Made by a program: the position numbers and the translations under genes. The notes beneath the pieces were generated by a model, which did no database searches, was not told the DNA's origin, and saw nothing but the letters and a program-made list of their open reading frames with translations. Positions 45,140 to 56,949 of a stretch of 64,000 nucleotides of DNA are shown in pieces (position 1 is the stretch's first letter; each line of letters opens with the position of its first letter). Source of the stretch: Sternotherus odoratus (lineage: Eukaryota > Chordata > Testudines > Kinosternidae); NCBI GenBank assembly GCA_032164245.1, contig JAVMKO010000001.1:167205434-167269433 (forward strand), given 5' to 3'.

Positions 45140-45720
45140 TAGCAGTCTTCCGTCTCAGATGCAGGGCATCACAACCACATCTCCCAGTGCTCAAACAATT
45201 CTACTGGCTACCCTTTCCTTTTGAACACCTGCTCAAAATGTCCCTCTCATTTTAAAAATCCTTCATGCATTTGTTCCAACCTGCTTCATGCAGCTGGTCA
45301 CTTTCTATTCATCACCTTGCTCATCTCGCAATAGCCCCTGTGTCCCTTCATGGAATGATACTTGTGTTAGCACATGAGCTTGGTTGTTTTTTTTTCTTTG
45401 CAGCCTTTGCCATCTAAAAGTTCTTGAATCTCTCCAATTCTCATCAACTTGCCATCTATTTTGTCAAACAACTCTGTTCTTCTCTGTAGTACCTATTGAC
45501 TTCTCTCTGTTACTGCACTTCACCTCTCTTCCTTTCTGTTGTTTTTGGTTGGCATGGGGTAGTTTCAAGAATCATATATAAACAAGCAATGTCAGATATA
45601 CACAAATGATATCCATGCGGTAAGATGAAGAGCATTATGATAAATCACTATCATGTACAGCTGACCACCTCCTCTGCCCTTTGCCTGCTAATCCATCTCC
45701 AACATGAGATACTGACTGGT
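45140..45720. other. unassigned sequence
   Basis: Pyrimidine-rich around 45380-45560 ('tttttttttctttgcagcc'). It contains a 3' splice-like site, but no exon with a recognisable product follows. Confidence 0.4.
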
Positions 45721-45727
45721 CACATGA

Positions 45728-45865
45728 TACGGCATAGACTAAAGGTTCTATTAGCACTCATTTGGGATAACACCAAAGTTACGCTGATAAAACCTCTTTA
45801 CCAAGAGTATGGTATAATTCCAAATGAGTGCTAAAAGCACCTTTATACCATGCCACATTAGCAGG
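45728..45865. repeat. palindromic MITE-like repeat
   Basis: The left arm 'ggcatagactaaaggttct', 'attagcactcatttggg' is inverted on the right as 'ccaaatgagtgctaaaagc', 'acctttataccatgcc'. Arms are about 45 bp with a 40-bp centre. Because of the symmetry both strands translate to similar peptides (KVLLALIW and IPNEC on each), which shows the palindrome nicely but is not coding. Confidence 0.8.
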
Positions 45866-46439
45866 AATTTCTCCATCTGCAAACAAACACACACATATTT
45901 ACATAGGTGTTTTTTACATATGGCAACAGGCTTCATGATGGAGGGTGGAAGAAGTGTACGGAGGGATTTTAGCAGGTAAAAAGGAGATTTTGTGTGAGAT
46001 TTTAAAATTAAGGGAGAACTAGTGACTCAGAATGTATTTTCTGATTTTCATGTTTTTCAGAAGTATTTTTATGTTTCAAGGACCTCTTATTGGGGACTTG
46101 CAGGCTTAAGCATGTTTTTGATAGAAAAATTGCATCTTAAAAATCTTTCCCCCCCAATCTTCCCAGTTTACTGATCGGAGTCAAAAGAAATAGTTCCACA
46201 GGTCATAATGAATGAAAATACTCTTATCAGTAGAGCAAAGGAGCCAAATTGGGCCAGAAGATGAGAGAAATGAATCATCTCTTGTTGCTCTTGAGAAAAT
46301 GTGAAATTATAATTCATGGAGAAACTGTGTCTACTTCATGCATATAACATGAATTCTAGGGGTACCAAGACATTTTTACAAATTGGGCCTTAAAATTAAC
46401 ATGCTTATTAATTCATAAATTAAAAATAAGCTCAGTTAC

Positions 46440-46830
46440 TCTATCAGAGGAAACTTTACTTGGTGTTGTTTCCCTCTTCCTTGCTAGTTATTTTAATATC
46501 ATCCCTGCTGTAAAAACAGACTTTAAAAAAAGAAATCATCAAGGACTTTGCATCCATCTTGAACCACAGTGCCTCTTTGCATCTCCGAGTGAGCTGAAAT
46601 TTTAATTGAAATGATTTTTCATGAGTTAAACTATAAAGGAGAAATAAGTGATATATTTAAATTATTTATTCAGCTTATTCATAATTAATTAGCTTTTTCT
46701 CTGTGCACTGCCAGGCCGTACTGGAGTGTTTGATTTTTAAAACCTTCTCTATCATCAGGCAACAATGGATGACTGCTTTTCTCATGTCACTTCTGTTTTA
46801 GTTTGCTATGGAGACTCAGACAACTCGAGT
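46440..46830. promoter_or_regulatory. candidate conserved noncoding element
   Basis: Repeat-free, high-complexity, A/T-rich block with TAAT-type homeodomain cores, e.g. 'cataattaattagc' and 'gaaattttaattgaaatg', and 'ttgcatctccgagtgagc'. No coding frame. It looks like the enhancer-type conserved elements of gene deserts, but conservation is not testable here. Confidence 0.28.
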
Positions 46831-46879
46831 TCAAATCAATGCTGACTTTAATGCATTAACTCTTTTGTAGTCCCCATTT

Positions 46880-46990
46880 TGGCTGGAATTTTTAGAGGTG
46901 TTTAATGGGTGTTAGAAACCTAACTCCCACTGAATTTCAGGAGGATATGGGTACTTAATTCTCTTGGGTTCTTTTGAAAAGCCCCAGCCT
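46880..46990. repeat. old 'cctaactcccattgaa' repeat
   Basis: The phrases 'gtttaatgggtgttagaaa', 'cctaactcccactgaatttc' and 'cttttgaaaagcccc' match a degenerate sauropsid repeat of the 'cattgacttcaatgg' style. Confidence 0.45.
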
Positions 46991-47402
46991 TTATTCCAGT
47001 ATTGTCAATACCAAACTTTCAAAAACCAAGAGTCAGGTCCCCCAAAATGCATGAGATTATCTTAAAACAATCACAAGGATGAAAAAAGATAATAAATGTT
47101 TAGTTTTTTATTTGACTTCTGAATCTTTAGGGTTCATGTTTTCAAGCTTATCTCTGTACCACAATGGCTAGAAATGGCCTTCTTTTTAAACTAAAGCCAA
47201 GATTCTCACATCATCACATGACTCCAGGAGCTGGGCTATAATATTTTTAATAATCACAACAGAGGGCAAAAGTGTTAATCCAACAAACAAACAATTTTTA
47301 TAGAACACGAACAAAGTTTTCACCTTTTTCTTTTCAGTATTTTTTTTTTTGAAGACTTCATTAGAGCACCCAAGAGGCCTCCAGTAGCAATGTATCTCCT
47401 CC

Positions 47403-49332
47403 AACTAGGGTCAGCTCTAGGCACCAGCAAAGCAAGAAGGTGCTTGGGGCGGCAAATTATCAGGGCAGCATTCTGGCCATCCTCTCTCCTGCGGGGGCAG
47501 GGGGACAAAAATTTGGTCCTGCTGGCTCCTGCAGCAAGGCAAGCTCCACCGGCAGCCCACCTATCTCCTCCCTAGCCTTTTTCCCTTAGCATGCTGCATT
47601 CCTCTCCCTCCCTCTCGCCAACCAGCTGATCGCCCTTGTGAGGGAGGGGGAAGGGAGGGGAATGAGTGGAGTCAGTGCATTCACTGCTCAGGGGAGGAGG
47701 AGAAGAGGCAGGGGCAGGGCCTTAGGGAAGGGGTTTGAATAAGGGCATGCCCCCTGCTGTGAGCCACTCAGGGCAGGCAGCTGGGAACACGCCAGACCCC
47801 AGCCCACCCCCCCAGCCCTGACCCTTGCATGCCCCCCACACCCCAGCCCCAACCACTGCACCCCCCCCCACAACCCCATCCCTGACTCCTGCATCCCCCA
47901 TACACACCCTCAAGCCCCCTGTCCTGACCCCTGCACCCCCCACACATACCCATCCCTCCCACACCCTATGGCAACTCCTATACTCCCTCCACATCCCCAC
48001 TCCCACCCTGAGCACCAAACGGGAGTTCCTGCACCCCTCCCCCACATTCACACCTGCACCCCTCACATCAAATGGGAGCTGCCCTGGTAAGCACTCCACA
48101 CCCCAACCTCCTGCCCCAATGCTGAGCCCCCTCCTTCACCCTAGCTCCTAGCCAGACCCTGCACCCCAACCCCCAGCCTCCTCCTGCACCCTAACTCCCT
48201 CCCAGACCCTGCATCCCCAGCCCTGTGCTCAGTGCACCCCCACCCTCAGCTCAGTGCAGAGAGAGAATGGGCTAGAACCAGGGAGAAGGTAGGTACCCAC
48301 TCTATGTGGGCAGGGATGGGGGCAGAGTCCTGTTTATCCCCTCTCGAGCCCTGCTGTGCTTGCAGTTTACCCCCAGTCCCTCCCTTGCTCCAGGGACCAA
48401 CCCTAGCTCCTGCCCCACTGAGCTTTCACCCCCGGACATTGTCTTGCTCACGTCAGCAGGGACTAATCCTCCCCCCATGCCCCACTGTTCTCATCTTGCC
48501 CCTGGCCCCTGCCTCGCTCCAGCTGGGGAGCGATCCTCCCCCTCACCAGGCCTCGCTGTCAGGGTGCCCCACAAAAAGTTAATCCAGCCCGCTCGTGGCC
48601 CAGCAAGAGGGGCAACCCTGGGGCCAGCATGCTGCACTCCTATTGCACTACTTTTGGGGAGCCGGTTTTAAAAGTCCACTCTTTGTGAGATGTTGGGGAG
48701 GGGTGGATTTTCCTGAAATAATAATTTGGTAGAAATTCCTGGGGAATCAGTTCCTGGAGGTGGATGTCATTTTGGGAAGCAGCTCGTGGGGGGGTGTTTG
48801 GAAAAGGGCAATTCCTGGGGGACACAGAATGTGTTGTGAGTGAACATTACTGGGAGCTTTTCAGTTGGTGCAGTACCTAGCAACATGCCTGTGTAAGGAG
48901 AAGCAGTTACTTTGTGTGGGGGAGGGGAGGTAGGCATGAGGTTGCTGTGTGTGCGCGTGTGTGTATGTGGAGGGGGGGGGGTTGTTGTGGAGCTGTATGT
49001 GTGGAGAGTGGGTTTGAGTGTGGGGGAAGAGGAGGAATTATGGATATGGGGGAGTGGAGCTGTTGTGGGTGTGTGTGCATGAATGGAGAGTGGGGCAGTT
49101 GTGTGTGTTTACAGGGAGTGGGGCTGTCGTGGAGTGTGTGCAGGAGGTGTGAGGATGTTGGGGGGGCGAGTGGGAGGGGGGGATGAGGACAGCCGCTAGC
49201 TAGCCGGGAGCCCAGGGAGTGACTTCACGGAGGGCGGATTCCGGGCTCCTTTCCAGGCATCTCGCTTAGCATCCTTGGCCCCAGCAGCCATTGTGGGATG
49301 GCGGCCGTGGCCCAGCGGTAGCCTAATCGTGG
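47403..49332. repeat. 1.9-kb GC-rich block, probably transposon-derived
   Basis: The block opens with 'gggtcagctctaggcacc' and 'aaggtgcttggggcggc', a phrase I know from turtle repeats. It has a C-rich core (47750-48240, 'cccctgcacccc' style), then G/T-rich 'gtgtgtgtgtatgtggagg' near 48950-49180. It ends near 'ccattgtgggatggcggccg' (49288-49307), a YY1-like core. I find no matching inverted ends or target duplication. Frames of 64-125 codons in all phases reflect composition. Confidence 0.45.
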
Positions 49333-49339
49333 ATATGTT

Positions 49340-51520
49340 CCTAATATTTGATTTAGTTTATTTGTTTGATTTACTTTCATTTTAATTAATTTTAATATGA
49401 ACAGTAATTTATTATCAATATTAATTATAATGGGTTTAGGCTCGCCAATCTGTTTGATCAGAAGAGAAGCTGGGGTTTCAAGAAACATACTAAATATCGT
49501 GAGACTCCTGATAAAATCCCAAGAGTTGACAGCACAGCTTTCTCCAAATAGGAGATGTACTACAGACAAAACAGGCTCTAAGATTCAACAACAGAGAACC
49601 AAGGCTGCAAGTGGGGAACTTGTACTTTACAATTCTATTAACATAAATTAGGCTTAATCATGGAAGACTACTGGAAATTTAGCCCCACAGGAAAAGGCAG
49701 CAAATGTATCTCATCAGAACCTGCACTGATTAACTATGTGTGGGCAATCTGGATGTTTATGATATAATATTTTATCCAGGATTTGCTAGAAATGAGAGGA
49801 GCAAGTCTCCAGGAGTCTGACATTTTGCAAAAACTACCTGTTCAAACTGTTGGGTTTTTGGTTTTTGTAATTTGTAGAACTAGTTACATTTTTAAAAAGA
49901 CATTTTCAAACTTTTCAGTTCATTTCCCCCCTCTCTCCCACCCTCAGCTGCCCAAAAGGTCTCCCATTAAAAGAAAAAGTTATTCTAGGAGAAGAGGAAT
50001 CGTGTGTGCTGCATATGAGGAGTGGAACACACCCACCCACCCACCCTTTAACTATAAAATGAGCTCTGCTGGAAGTGGGAGTACTGCAAACTGTACATGT
50101 CATGTTTTTTTCATGAGACGTGTTATCTCCCTCCTCCTATTTCCCCCAGTAATCTCTCTTCAGCAGAGCACAAATGCAGTGTACAATTCATTCTCTAGTC
50201 AGAAAGACTGTAAAAAGTTACTGTCTATCCCTATATAAAAGTAATATACAACGGCGTGCTGAGTTGAAAATTATGCTATTTTGCACACAAAGCTGAAGAG
50301 ATAACAGTTCAATACAGCATAAAATTCTATTTTGGGTTACGTTTTACACTCAAAAAGCTGGCAGTCAGACAGTCCTAGAAAACTATAGTGGTCTATCTGC
50401 ACATAAATAGTTACACTGGAGTCAACAGCCTGAATTTTCCTATATCATCTTAATGCTCTTTTGAACTATTATTTTTAAAAGGTAACTACCCAGGAGAGGG
50501 TCAGAGCCGAACGGTTACATTGGCTCATTTATCAGAGTTTACTTCTAAATTCAAATGCTACAAATCCAAGCAAAATACTTGTGCGTTCAGTCACTGGTGC
50601 AGGTTACAGACCTCAAGGTGAATGATTAAATGATAGCTGGAATAATTACTAAAGCTCTGATCCTGCAAGTAGATGCATGCAAATAACTAAATCACATCAA
50701 CAGTCTGAGGTCAGACAAAATATTCACCAGAGTATATTTAGTCATGTGCAATAGTATTTGCAAGATCAAGGCTGTAATTCGATCCTCCTGTTGGGATCAA
50801 ACCCGACTGTTGGAAATGCAGATCGGTTCATGGTACTGATGTGTTTTAGGCTTTGTCTTCACTGTGGAGTTAATTATAATTATCTATACTCAGGGCTTAC
50901 ATTCAGCCAGAGCTGCCCGGAGCAGAGCTCCAGTAAATATTGTCAGCTACCCTGGAGTTTTAATAGCGTATTGGAGAAGGAGACGTGGGGGGCTTTGGCA
51001 AATGCTTTGAGAATTTAAACCCTGTCTATACTCAAGACAGTGGCCACACTGCAAATTAACACTCGCGCCACACAGAGCGATTGTGTTAGCCGCTGAGTTG
51101 TGTTAACTCAAGCTGTAGCCTATACCCTGAGGGGCCAGCTATCTCGTTTTCATTTGTGAACAGAATTTGAGTTAAGGGTCAATGCTTAAGTTGTAACTTG
51201 AGTTAATTCAGGAGTGACGAGATGCCCCCAGAGATTAATTAACCAATTTAAGATATTATTGTCTTTAGTTCAAAGGAAATACAATACGGGGTATATTTTA
51301 CATAAACCTACACATCTGCCATAAATTAATTCTCATTCAACAAGATTTAAAAATTCCTTGGAAAAAAAAATCACTACAGTTTCATTAACTTACCTAAGAG
51401 GCCTTAGACATTTCATCATGTACATCAGTATCTACCCCAATTTCAGGTTTTTTTTAAAAAACTTACCTTGCTTTTTGCACAACCCTTGTTATCCTTCTGT
51501 TCTACTTACAAAATATGCAG
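49340..51520. other. unassigned sequence
   Basis: The plus frame at 49783-50238 (151 codons) is the longest outside tandem arrays. It has no known domain, a Ser/Lys/Pro-rich middle and no plausible homologue that I recognise. Around 50850-51240, phrases such as 'tttgtcttcactgtggag' and 'ccctgtctatactcaagac' suggest an old sauropsid DNA repeat. Confidence 0.4.
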
Positions 51521-51528
51521 TTTACACT

Positions 51529-51652
51529 TAGGGTGAGGAGATGTCCCGATTTTATAGGGATAGTCCCGATACTTGGGATTTTTTCTTATATAGGCACCTA
51601 TTAGCCCACATCACCTGTCCTGATTTTTCATACTTTCTATCTGGTCACCCTA
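51529..51652. mobile_element. 124-bp hAT MITE (TAGGGTGA type)
   Basis: Starts 'tagggtgaggagatgtcc' and ends 'tatctggtcaccctat' (terminal a at 51652), with internal 'cccgattttatagggatag'. The flanking 8-bp duplication is tttacact (51521-51528) and tttacaca (51653-51660), seven of eight matching. The motif set is that of an abundant turtle MITE. Confidence 0.9.
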
Positions 51653-51668
51653 TTTACACATGTTAGAG

Positions 51669-51831
51669 TTGTGGTGTCCAATAGAAATTTGATGCTACCC
51701 CCACTGCTAGCCACACTTGTGGTTTTGAATTTTTCTTATTAGTCGCATTATAAAAAAGCCACATGCATTAACCACAATTCAATAGCCTATTAGCCATATG
51801 TGGCTAGCGGCAAATGTATTAGACACCGCTG
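51669..51831. mobile_element. 163-bp hAT MITE (GTGGTGTCCAAT type)
   Basis: Ends 'ttgtggtgtccaat' and 'attagacaccgctg' are imperfect inverted repeats. The 8-bp duplication tgttagag is perfect (51661-51668 and 51832-51839). Its left duplication directly abuts the right duplication of the preceding MITE. Confidence 0.9.
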
Positions 51832-51839
51832 TGTTAGAG

Positions 51840-51956
51840 CATCCTAATGATTTCCATGGATTTAGTTGGGGATTGATCCTGCTTTGAGGAGGGGGGTGGA
51901 CTAGATGACCTTCTGAGGTCCCCTCCAACTCTGACATTCTACGATTCTATGAAACA
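51840..51956 (+). mobile_element. CR1 LINE 3' end, plus strand
   Basis: 'gatcctgctttgagg', 'gtggactagatgacctt', 'tgaggtcccctccaactc' and 'cattctacgattctatg' are the textbook end of a CR1, with two ATTCTATG-like octamers. Only about 115 bp remain. Confidence 0.93.
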
Positions 51957-51959
51957 CAA

Positions 51960-54455
51960 ACAAACTTCCCTACCAATGAGGTTTCCCTGGTAACACAAGT
52001 TTGATTGCTAAAGCTACTGATAAGTCAAAAGCGCAAATTATTACTGGAGAAAACATACCAAAATGTTAGCATACGGCGTCATGTCAGCAATGCCACATAA
52101 ATACAAAAAAAGAATCAGGTCATACCTTCCAAAATAAATGAACAGCTCAAATAGTCATCTAAACTCCAATACTTTTTTTTTTTTATTATTTTTTTAGTTC
52201 AGTACCTAAAATGTAGTGTTATTACTGCACTGGCAAGGTGTTCTTTGAGCCCTAGGCTGAGCCAGAGCTCCCAGGTCCCTGAAGCTCGACTTTTAGCAAA
52301 ATATAAAATGAAGGACAATAAACTAGGTCACTAAGGTTGTGGGACAATCGTCTTTCACATGTGTATATAAGTCAGTTAGTAGAGTCACAACTTACAGAGA
52401 CAGTGAGGAAATGATTTATCTGTAGGTCCTAACTAAATCTCAATCGCCTACTCTGAGTGACGTACCTCATATTCTGGAAGGGCAGAGAGAAGAACTTAGA
52501 CTTGGTGTCCCCCCATAAAGTCACTACATTATAATGTTTATTTCGAATGTGAAAGTTATATATAGTTAAAGGGGGGAAACAGCAGAATTACATGTGTTTC
52601 TTTCCCTTCAGGGGGTTCTATTTCACCTTTTGATTTAATCTTGTTTGATGTTTCACTCACCATATTAGAAGTGTTTTCAAAGCAGACAGTCTTCCACTGA
52701 ATCTCCATCCTAAAATAAAAGCTTATTGTGGCCAATGATTTATGTAGGTCAAGAATAGTTTTGCAGATAGTAGTGTAAATAAGGCTAAAAAATGAATTAC
52801 CCATTGGGACTTCCTATGCCCTGGGGTATGATGATGTTTTAATTCAGATGGTTACACAAGGCATACCTTTACAAAATGAGTGTTGCTTTTCTTTTCCAGA
52901 ATCACAACATTTCATGTCCCATGGCCTAAGGGTTTTTCTGTTTGCTTGTTTTGTTAAAAAGCTGTGGTTTTGGCAGTCTGCCTTGTAACCATGTTTTTTA
53001 CAGGAAATATTTTCAAATATAGTTTGCAAAGAAGTGTTTTTATCCTGATTGCAGGTATTTTGATCACTACACATTTAGGACAAGATTCTGAATCCCTTAG
53101 TCCTACCGCTGGGCAGTTACTCCCACAAATTGTCCCACTGAACTACCCCATTTTGGGTACTTTTGTTCAGCATAGTGTAAATAATTGCATCATTTCCCCC
53201 CCTATTGTAGCTGCTTAAACGTAACCCAAATGTGATACCCTCTCTCATGGTGAGTAGCCCCATTGAAGTGAATGGGATCACAATCTGGCCCTAATAGCTG
53301 TGAGCAATATTACAGTAGGTTCTAGTTAACATGAGTACCTTATTTCACAGGTAATCCCATTAGGTTAACTGAAACAACTCATGGTGAAAAAGTACCACTC
53401 AGCATGAATAAGGAAGGGCACCACAGTCCAGCTCTGTACAAATAACAGAAGGAGGCAAAGGTAATGTATTTGTTTGAATTTATATTGCACTTAGCAGCTC
53501 TGCTCAGCTTTAACAGCCTATTTTATTAGATTTATTTGAAAGGAACAGACTCCAAATAACACTACCACATAACCAATGTGTGTAAGCAGTCCAACTTTTT
53601 TTAAAAAAAAAAACAGTAGACCCCAAACCAGCCTTGCTCTTCACAAATATTTTGGAGATCACCGATACAGAATTTCTCAAAGTGAACCTCTGTAGAAGCT
53701 GACATTTTTATTTTAGTGGGAAATTTTCGGAAGCAGGCCTAATGCACAGTCGCCAAATTTACCAGCTGTAAACTTGGTACACTTGTGAAGGTGGTAGGCT
53801 GGAAAAAAGAGGGGCTCCACAGAAGCTAAGTACTATGACTCCAATATTTAACCACCTCTATCCATTACCTGTGAGCAATGGCCACGGTTATGTGAAAATC
53901 CCATTGTTTCCATGAAAAATGTGTTCAGCATATTTAGCTAATGAAAAGAGGCAAACAAGTGACTTTCAGAAGAGAAGCCGGAATCTTTATCAGGATACAA
54001 CATGCGGGTAAACAAAGCTCCCTCGTGGTTTAAACAACTCAGCCTTCTTACCACAAGAGCTCGGCAGCAGAAAGTCATTTGTTTTTAAAATCATAAGGAT
54101 TATCGGTAGTAAAATGGATACAGATGGAACCAATGACAGGTTGTTGTTTTTTCTTTTGCCAGCTCTCACTTCAATTTTTAAAGAGAGCGAATAAAAGGAT
54201 CGTGGGTAGGTGCCCAGATACGACCCTGATGGAAACATGCGTGGAAGTCTATATTATAGACCCAAGAGATTAGACAGGGCTCTTAAACTGTAGTTTGCAT
54301 CAGTTCAATACCCTTAACCTGCCCCGCCCCAATTTTTGCATAAATTAAATTTTAAATTGTGCTTCCTAACGGAGCTTAATGGTCCCTTTCTTTTTAAAAT
54401 AAATAAATAAATGAAAGTTTATGAAACTTACTGTCCAGACAGGCATGGAGAGATA
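51960..54455. other. unassigned sequence
   Basis: Contains a poly-T tract (about 52168-52195), short frames without domains and an old repeat fragment near 53250-53295 ('cattgaagtgaatgggatc'). No gene recognised. Confidence 0.4.
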
Positions 54456-54466
54456 ACTATGTATCT

Positions 54467-55296
54467 TAGGGTTACCACATTACAGCCATCAAAAAAAAGG
54501 GCACGGGGCGGAGGGGCACCCTAGCTCCGCCCCCACCCCATCCACTCCCTCCCACTTCCCACCCCCCTCAGAATTCCCAACCCCTTCTGGCTCCCTGACT
54601 TCCCCCCAGCATCCCACCCCCTATCTAAGCCTTCCTGCTTCTTGTCCCCTGACTGCCCCTTCCTGGGACCCCTGCCCCTAACTGCCCCCCAGGATCCCAC
54701 CCCTTGTCTAAGCCTCCCTGCTCTTTGTCCCCTAACTGCCCCCCCAGGAGCCCACCCCCATCTAAGCCTCTCTGCAGCTCCTTGTCCCCTGAATGCCCCC
54801 TCCTGAGGATCCCCCCCCACCCTAACTGCCCCCTAGGAACTGCCCCCCAACAGTCCTCTGCTTGCCCCAACCCTTATTCCTCACCCCCTGACAGAACCCC
54901 TGATCCATCCGCCCCCCCACACTCCCTGTCCCTTGACTGCCCCCAAGTCCAGAAACCCCTTCAACCCCCACCCCCCTTACAGTGCTGCTCAAAACAGTGA
55001 GCTGGGCTCCACGTGGAGCTGACGTGCTGCTGTGCTCCCCTGCACCGCCGGTCCCCGCAGGGGAGAAGGGTCTGTAAAGGGGGAGGGGAGGGGAGGAGCT
55101 GGCTAGTGATGGGAAGCTGCGGTGGAGGGGTGGGCTTTGGCTGCGGAGCTCCATGCCAATGGCTGAATCCGGCCAGCTGCCGCTCTGCAGGGGGGAAATC
55201 CCGGACATCTGCAGATATTTATAAATTCCCCCCGACACTATTTTTAACCCAAAATGCCGGACGTGTCCGGGGGAATCCGGACGAATGGTAACCCTA
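54467..55296. mobile_element. non-autonomous hAT transposon, TAGGG type, 830 bp
   Basis: Inverted ends TAGGGTTACCA and TGGTAACCCTA are perfect over 11 bp. The 8-bp duplication atgtatct is perfect (54459-54466 and 55297-55304). The right subterminal part has 'gccggacgtgtccggggg' and 'aatccggacgaatgg'. The interior is C-rich with repeated 'ccccaggatcccacccc' and 'tctaagcctccctgc' units, about 60 bp apart. No transposase. Frames up to 183 codons are compositional. Confidence 0.95.
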
Positions 55297-55379
55297 ATGT
55301 ATCTACAAACATGTGAAGCACAGACATGCGCAGTATATGCTTCCCCGGACTGCCACTGAATAGAATGAAACATGTTTAA

Positions 55380-55830
55380 GGGTGAAAACGTAGTATGAAT
55401 ATGGAGACAGAGCTGCCACTTGTGTCTCTCTTTAAACGGCTAATAAAGGGGCAATGGGGTGATGTGGATGCATGCCCGAGGGACTGGATGCAGACCACAA
55501 ACTAATCTGACAAGCCAATAAATAGCCATCAGATGGCAATGATTTTGGATTACTGCCGACATGCACTTTTATTTAAACTGGAGACTTGGAAATGAGTGTC
55601 TGTATATCCCATTACAAATTCTAGCAGATGATCAACCAGTGCCCCTGTCCTGCATCTATCTCTCATTTTGACCTGACGTTGCCTCGCCACATAATGTAAT
55701 ATACCCTTTATACATTAAACCATTTAATGTATAAATAGGGCCTATTCCCCCATTGACATGTGCCATTAGCTCATTAACTTTACTGAGAACTGCAGATGCT
55801 GAAAAATGCTGATTTACAAATGTGCTTATA
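55380..55830. promoter_or_regulatory. candidate conserved noncoding element
   Basis: Repeat-free and high in complexity, with balanced base use, unlike the neighbouring transposon. Motifs include 'ccatcagatggcaatg' (E-box CAGATG), 'cattttgacctgacgttgcc' and the palindrome 'taaaccatttaatg'. No coding frame. Listed only as a candidate for comparison with other amniotes. Confidence 0.28.
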
Positions 55831-55999
55831 TACACTAATCCAAATTACATACATTCTGTCAAACCACACTTTCCGTTTCCCCCAACTCTCCCCTCCCATC
55901 CTACACAATGTAACTACATTCCAGAGGTTCAGGTAACTGGTAAGTTTCCACTGATGTAAATCATCAATCTAAGCATATTGGTACGGACACAGCAGCAAA

Positions 56000-56540
56000 A
56001 TGAGGACAGATGCCTGCATGGAAGGCAGGCCATAATTTGTATTACACTTTAAACACAAGAGAGGGGTGCTACCTACTGATCTCCCATTCTCTCCTTAGTT
56101 TGTTCCAGTGCAGGGGCTACAGAGCTACTTACCATATAAGCCATAACTGGCCCCAGAGTTACGGGGATCCTTACTGTATAACCCATAATGCAGTGTGGCT
56201 CTCCTCAGCCTACACCCCCAAGACTCAACTCTCTCTGAGTTCCAGCACCCTCCCCCCCGATAGCAGGACAGAGGGTGCAGCAGGGTGAGAACCTCAGCCT
56301 GTGAGGGCCACTAGGTCGGACTCTGGCCCACAAAGGCCACAAGGTCTCACACTATTACATGAGCCCAAGGCCCATCACCAAAACTGCAGGTCTGGGAACA
56401 GTTCATTTTATTCTCTTCACCGTACTGGAATCTGGCCAAAAGTTGCAACAAACAACTCCACCAAAGCACCTAAATTAGGTACTAAGCAGGTTCCTACTCA
56501 ACACATTGTGGCTTGAAGATGCTGTGGGGAAGGCAGAAAG
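56000..56540. other. unassigned sequence
   Basis: Overlapping frames of 71-92 codons without domains. The parts 'cataatgcagtgtggc' and 'gccataactggcccc' suggest repeat-derived sequence that I cannot assign. Confidence 0.35.
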
Positions 56541-56547
56541 CTCCCTG

Positions 56548-56640
56548 GTCCTCTGCCACTGGCCCAGAGGAAAAAAGATTCCTTCCTAACCTCCTAAAAA
56601 GGTGATCAGCTAGACCCGCAACATCTGTCAGGCTGGGCTC
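56548..56640 (-). mobile_element. possible CR1 fragment, minus strand
   Basis: 'aaaaaagattccttcctaac', 'aaggtgatcagctag' resembles the antisense CR1 phrase 'aaaaattccttcctgaccc..ggcgatcag'. Short and diverged. Confidence 0.35.
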
Positions 56641-56949
56641 CCATTCCTAGTTTGGGACAGAAGGATGTTGCTGCTGGAACAGAGCAGAGGAAGGCTCCAC
56701 ATGGTCCCTGAGCTGGCTAAATCCTGGGAGCTAGGGAATGTTGACCCGTCAGCACTCCTCACTTGCTGCTGGCCAATCGATGCTAGACTTTTGTGTGGGA
56801 GGATAGACCTATTGTCCCTTGGTGAGTGTCTCTCTCCTTTGCTACTAGGATGTCCCCCTTTCACCACTGGCTCCATCAAGTTCCCCCAGCTATTGATGCA
56901 GGGGGTGGCATTTTTGGCCTTTTAAAAACCCAACAATACAAGCAACTTT

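Noticed and set aside
47688..48671. Possible CpG-island promoter or gene in the GC-rich block
   Set aside because: The block is C-run-rich and repeat-like with frames in all phases. No splice structure or known protein is visible.
49783..50238. 151-codon plus frame as a host gene
   Set aside because: No domain, no upstream promoter or splice context, and a composition change in the middle. A frame this long can arise by chance in 64 kb.
54521..55373. A 183-codon minus-strand frame
   Set aside because: It crosses the boundary of a hAT element and reads its C-rich array, so it cannot be a host gene.
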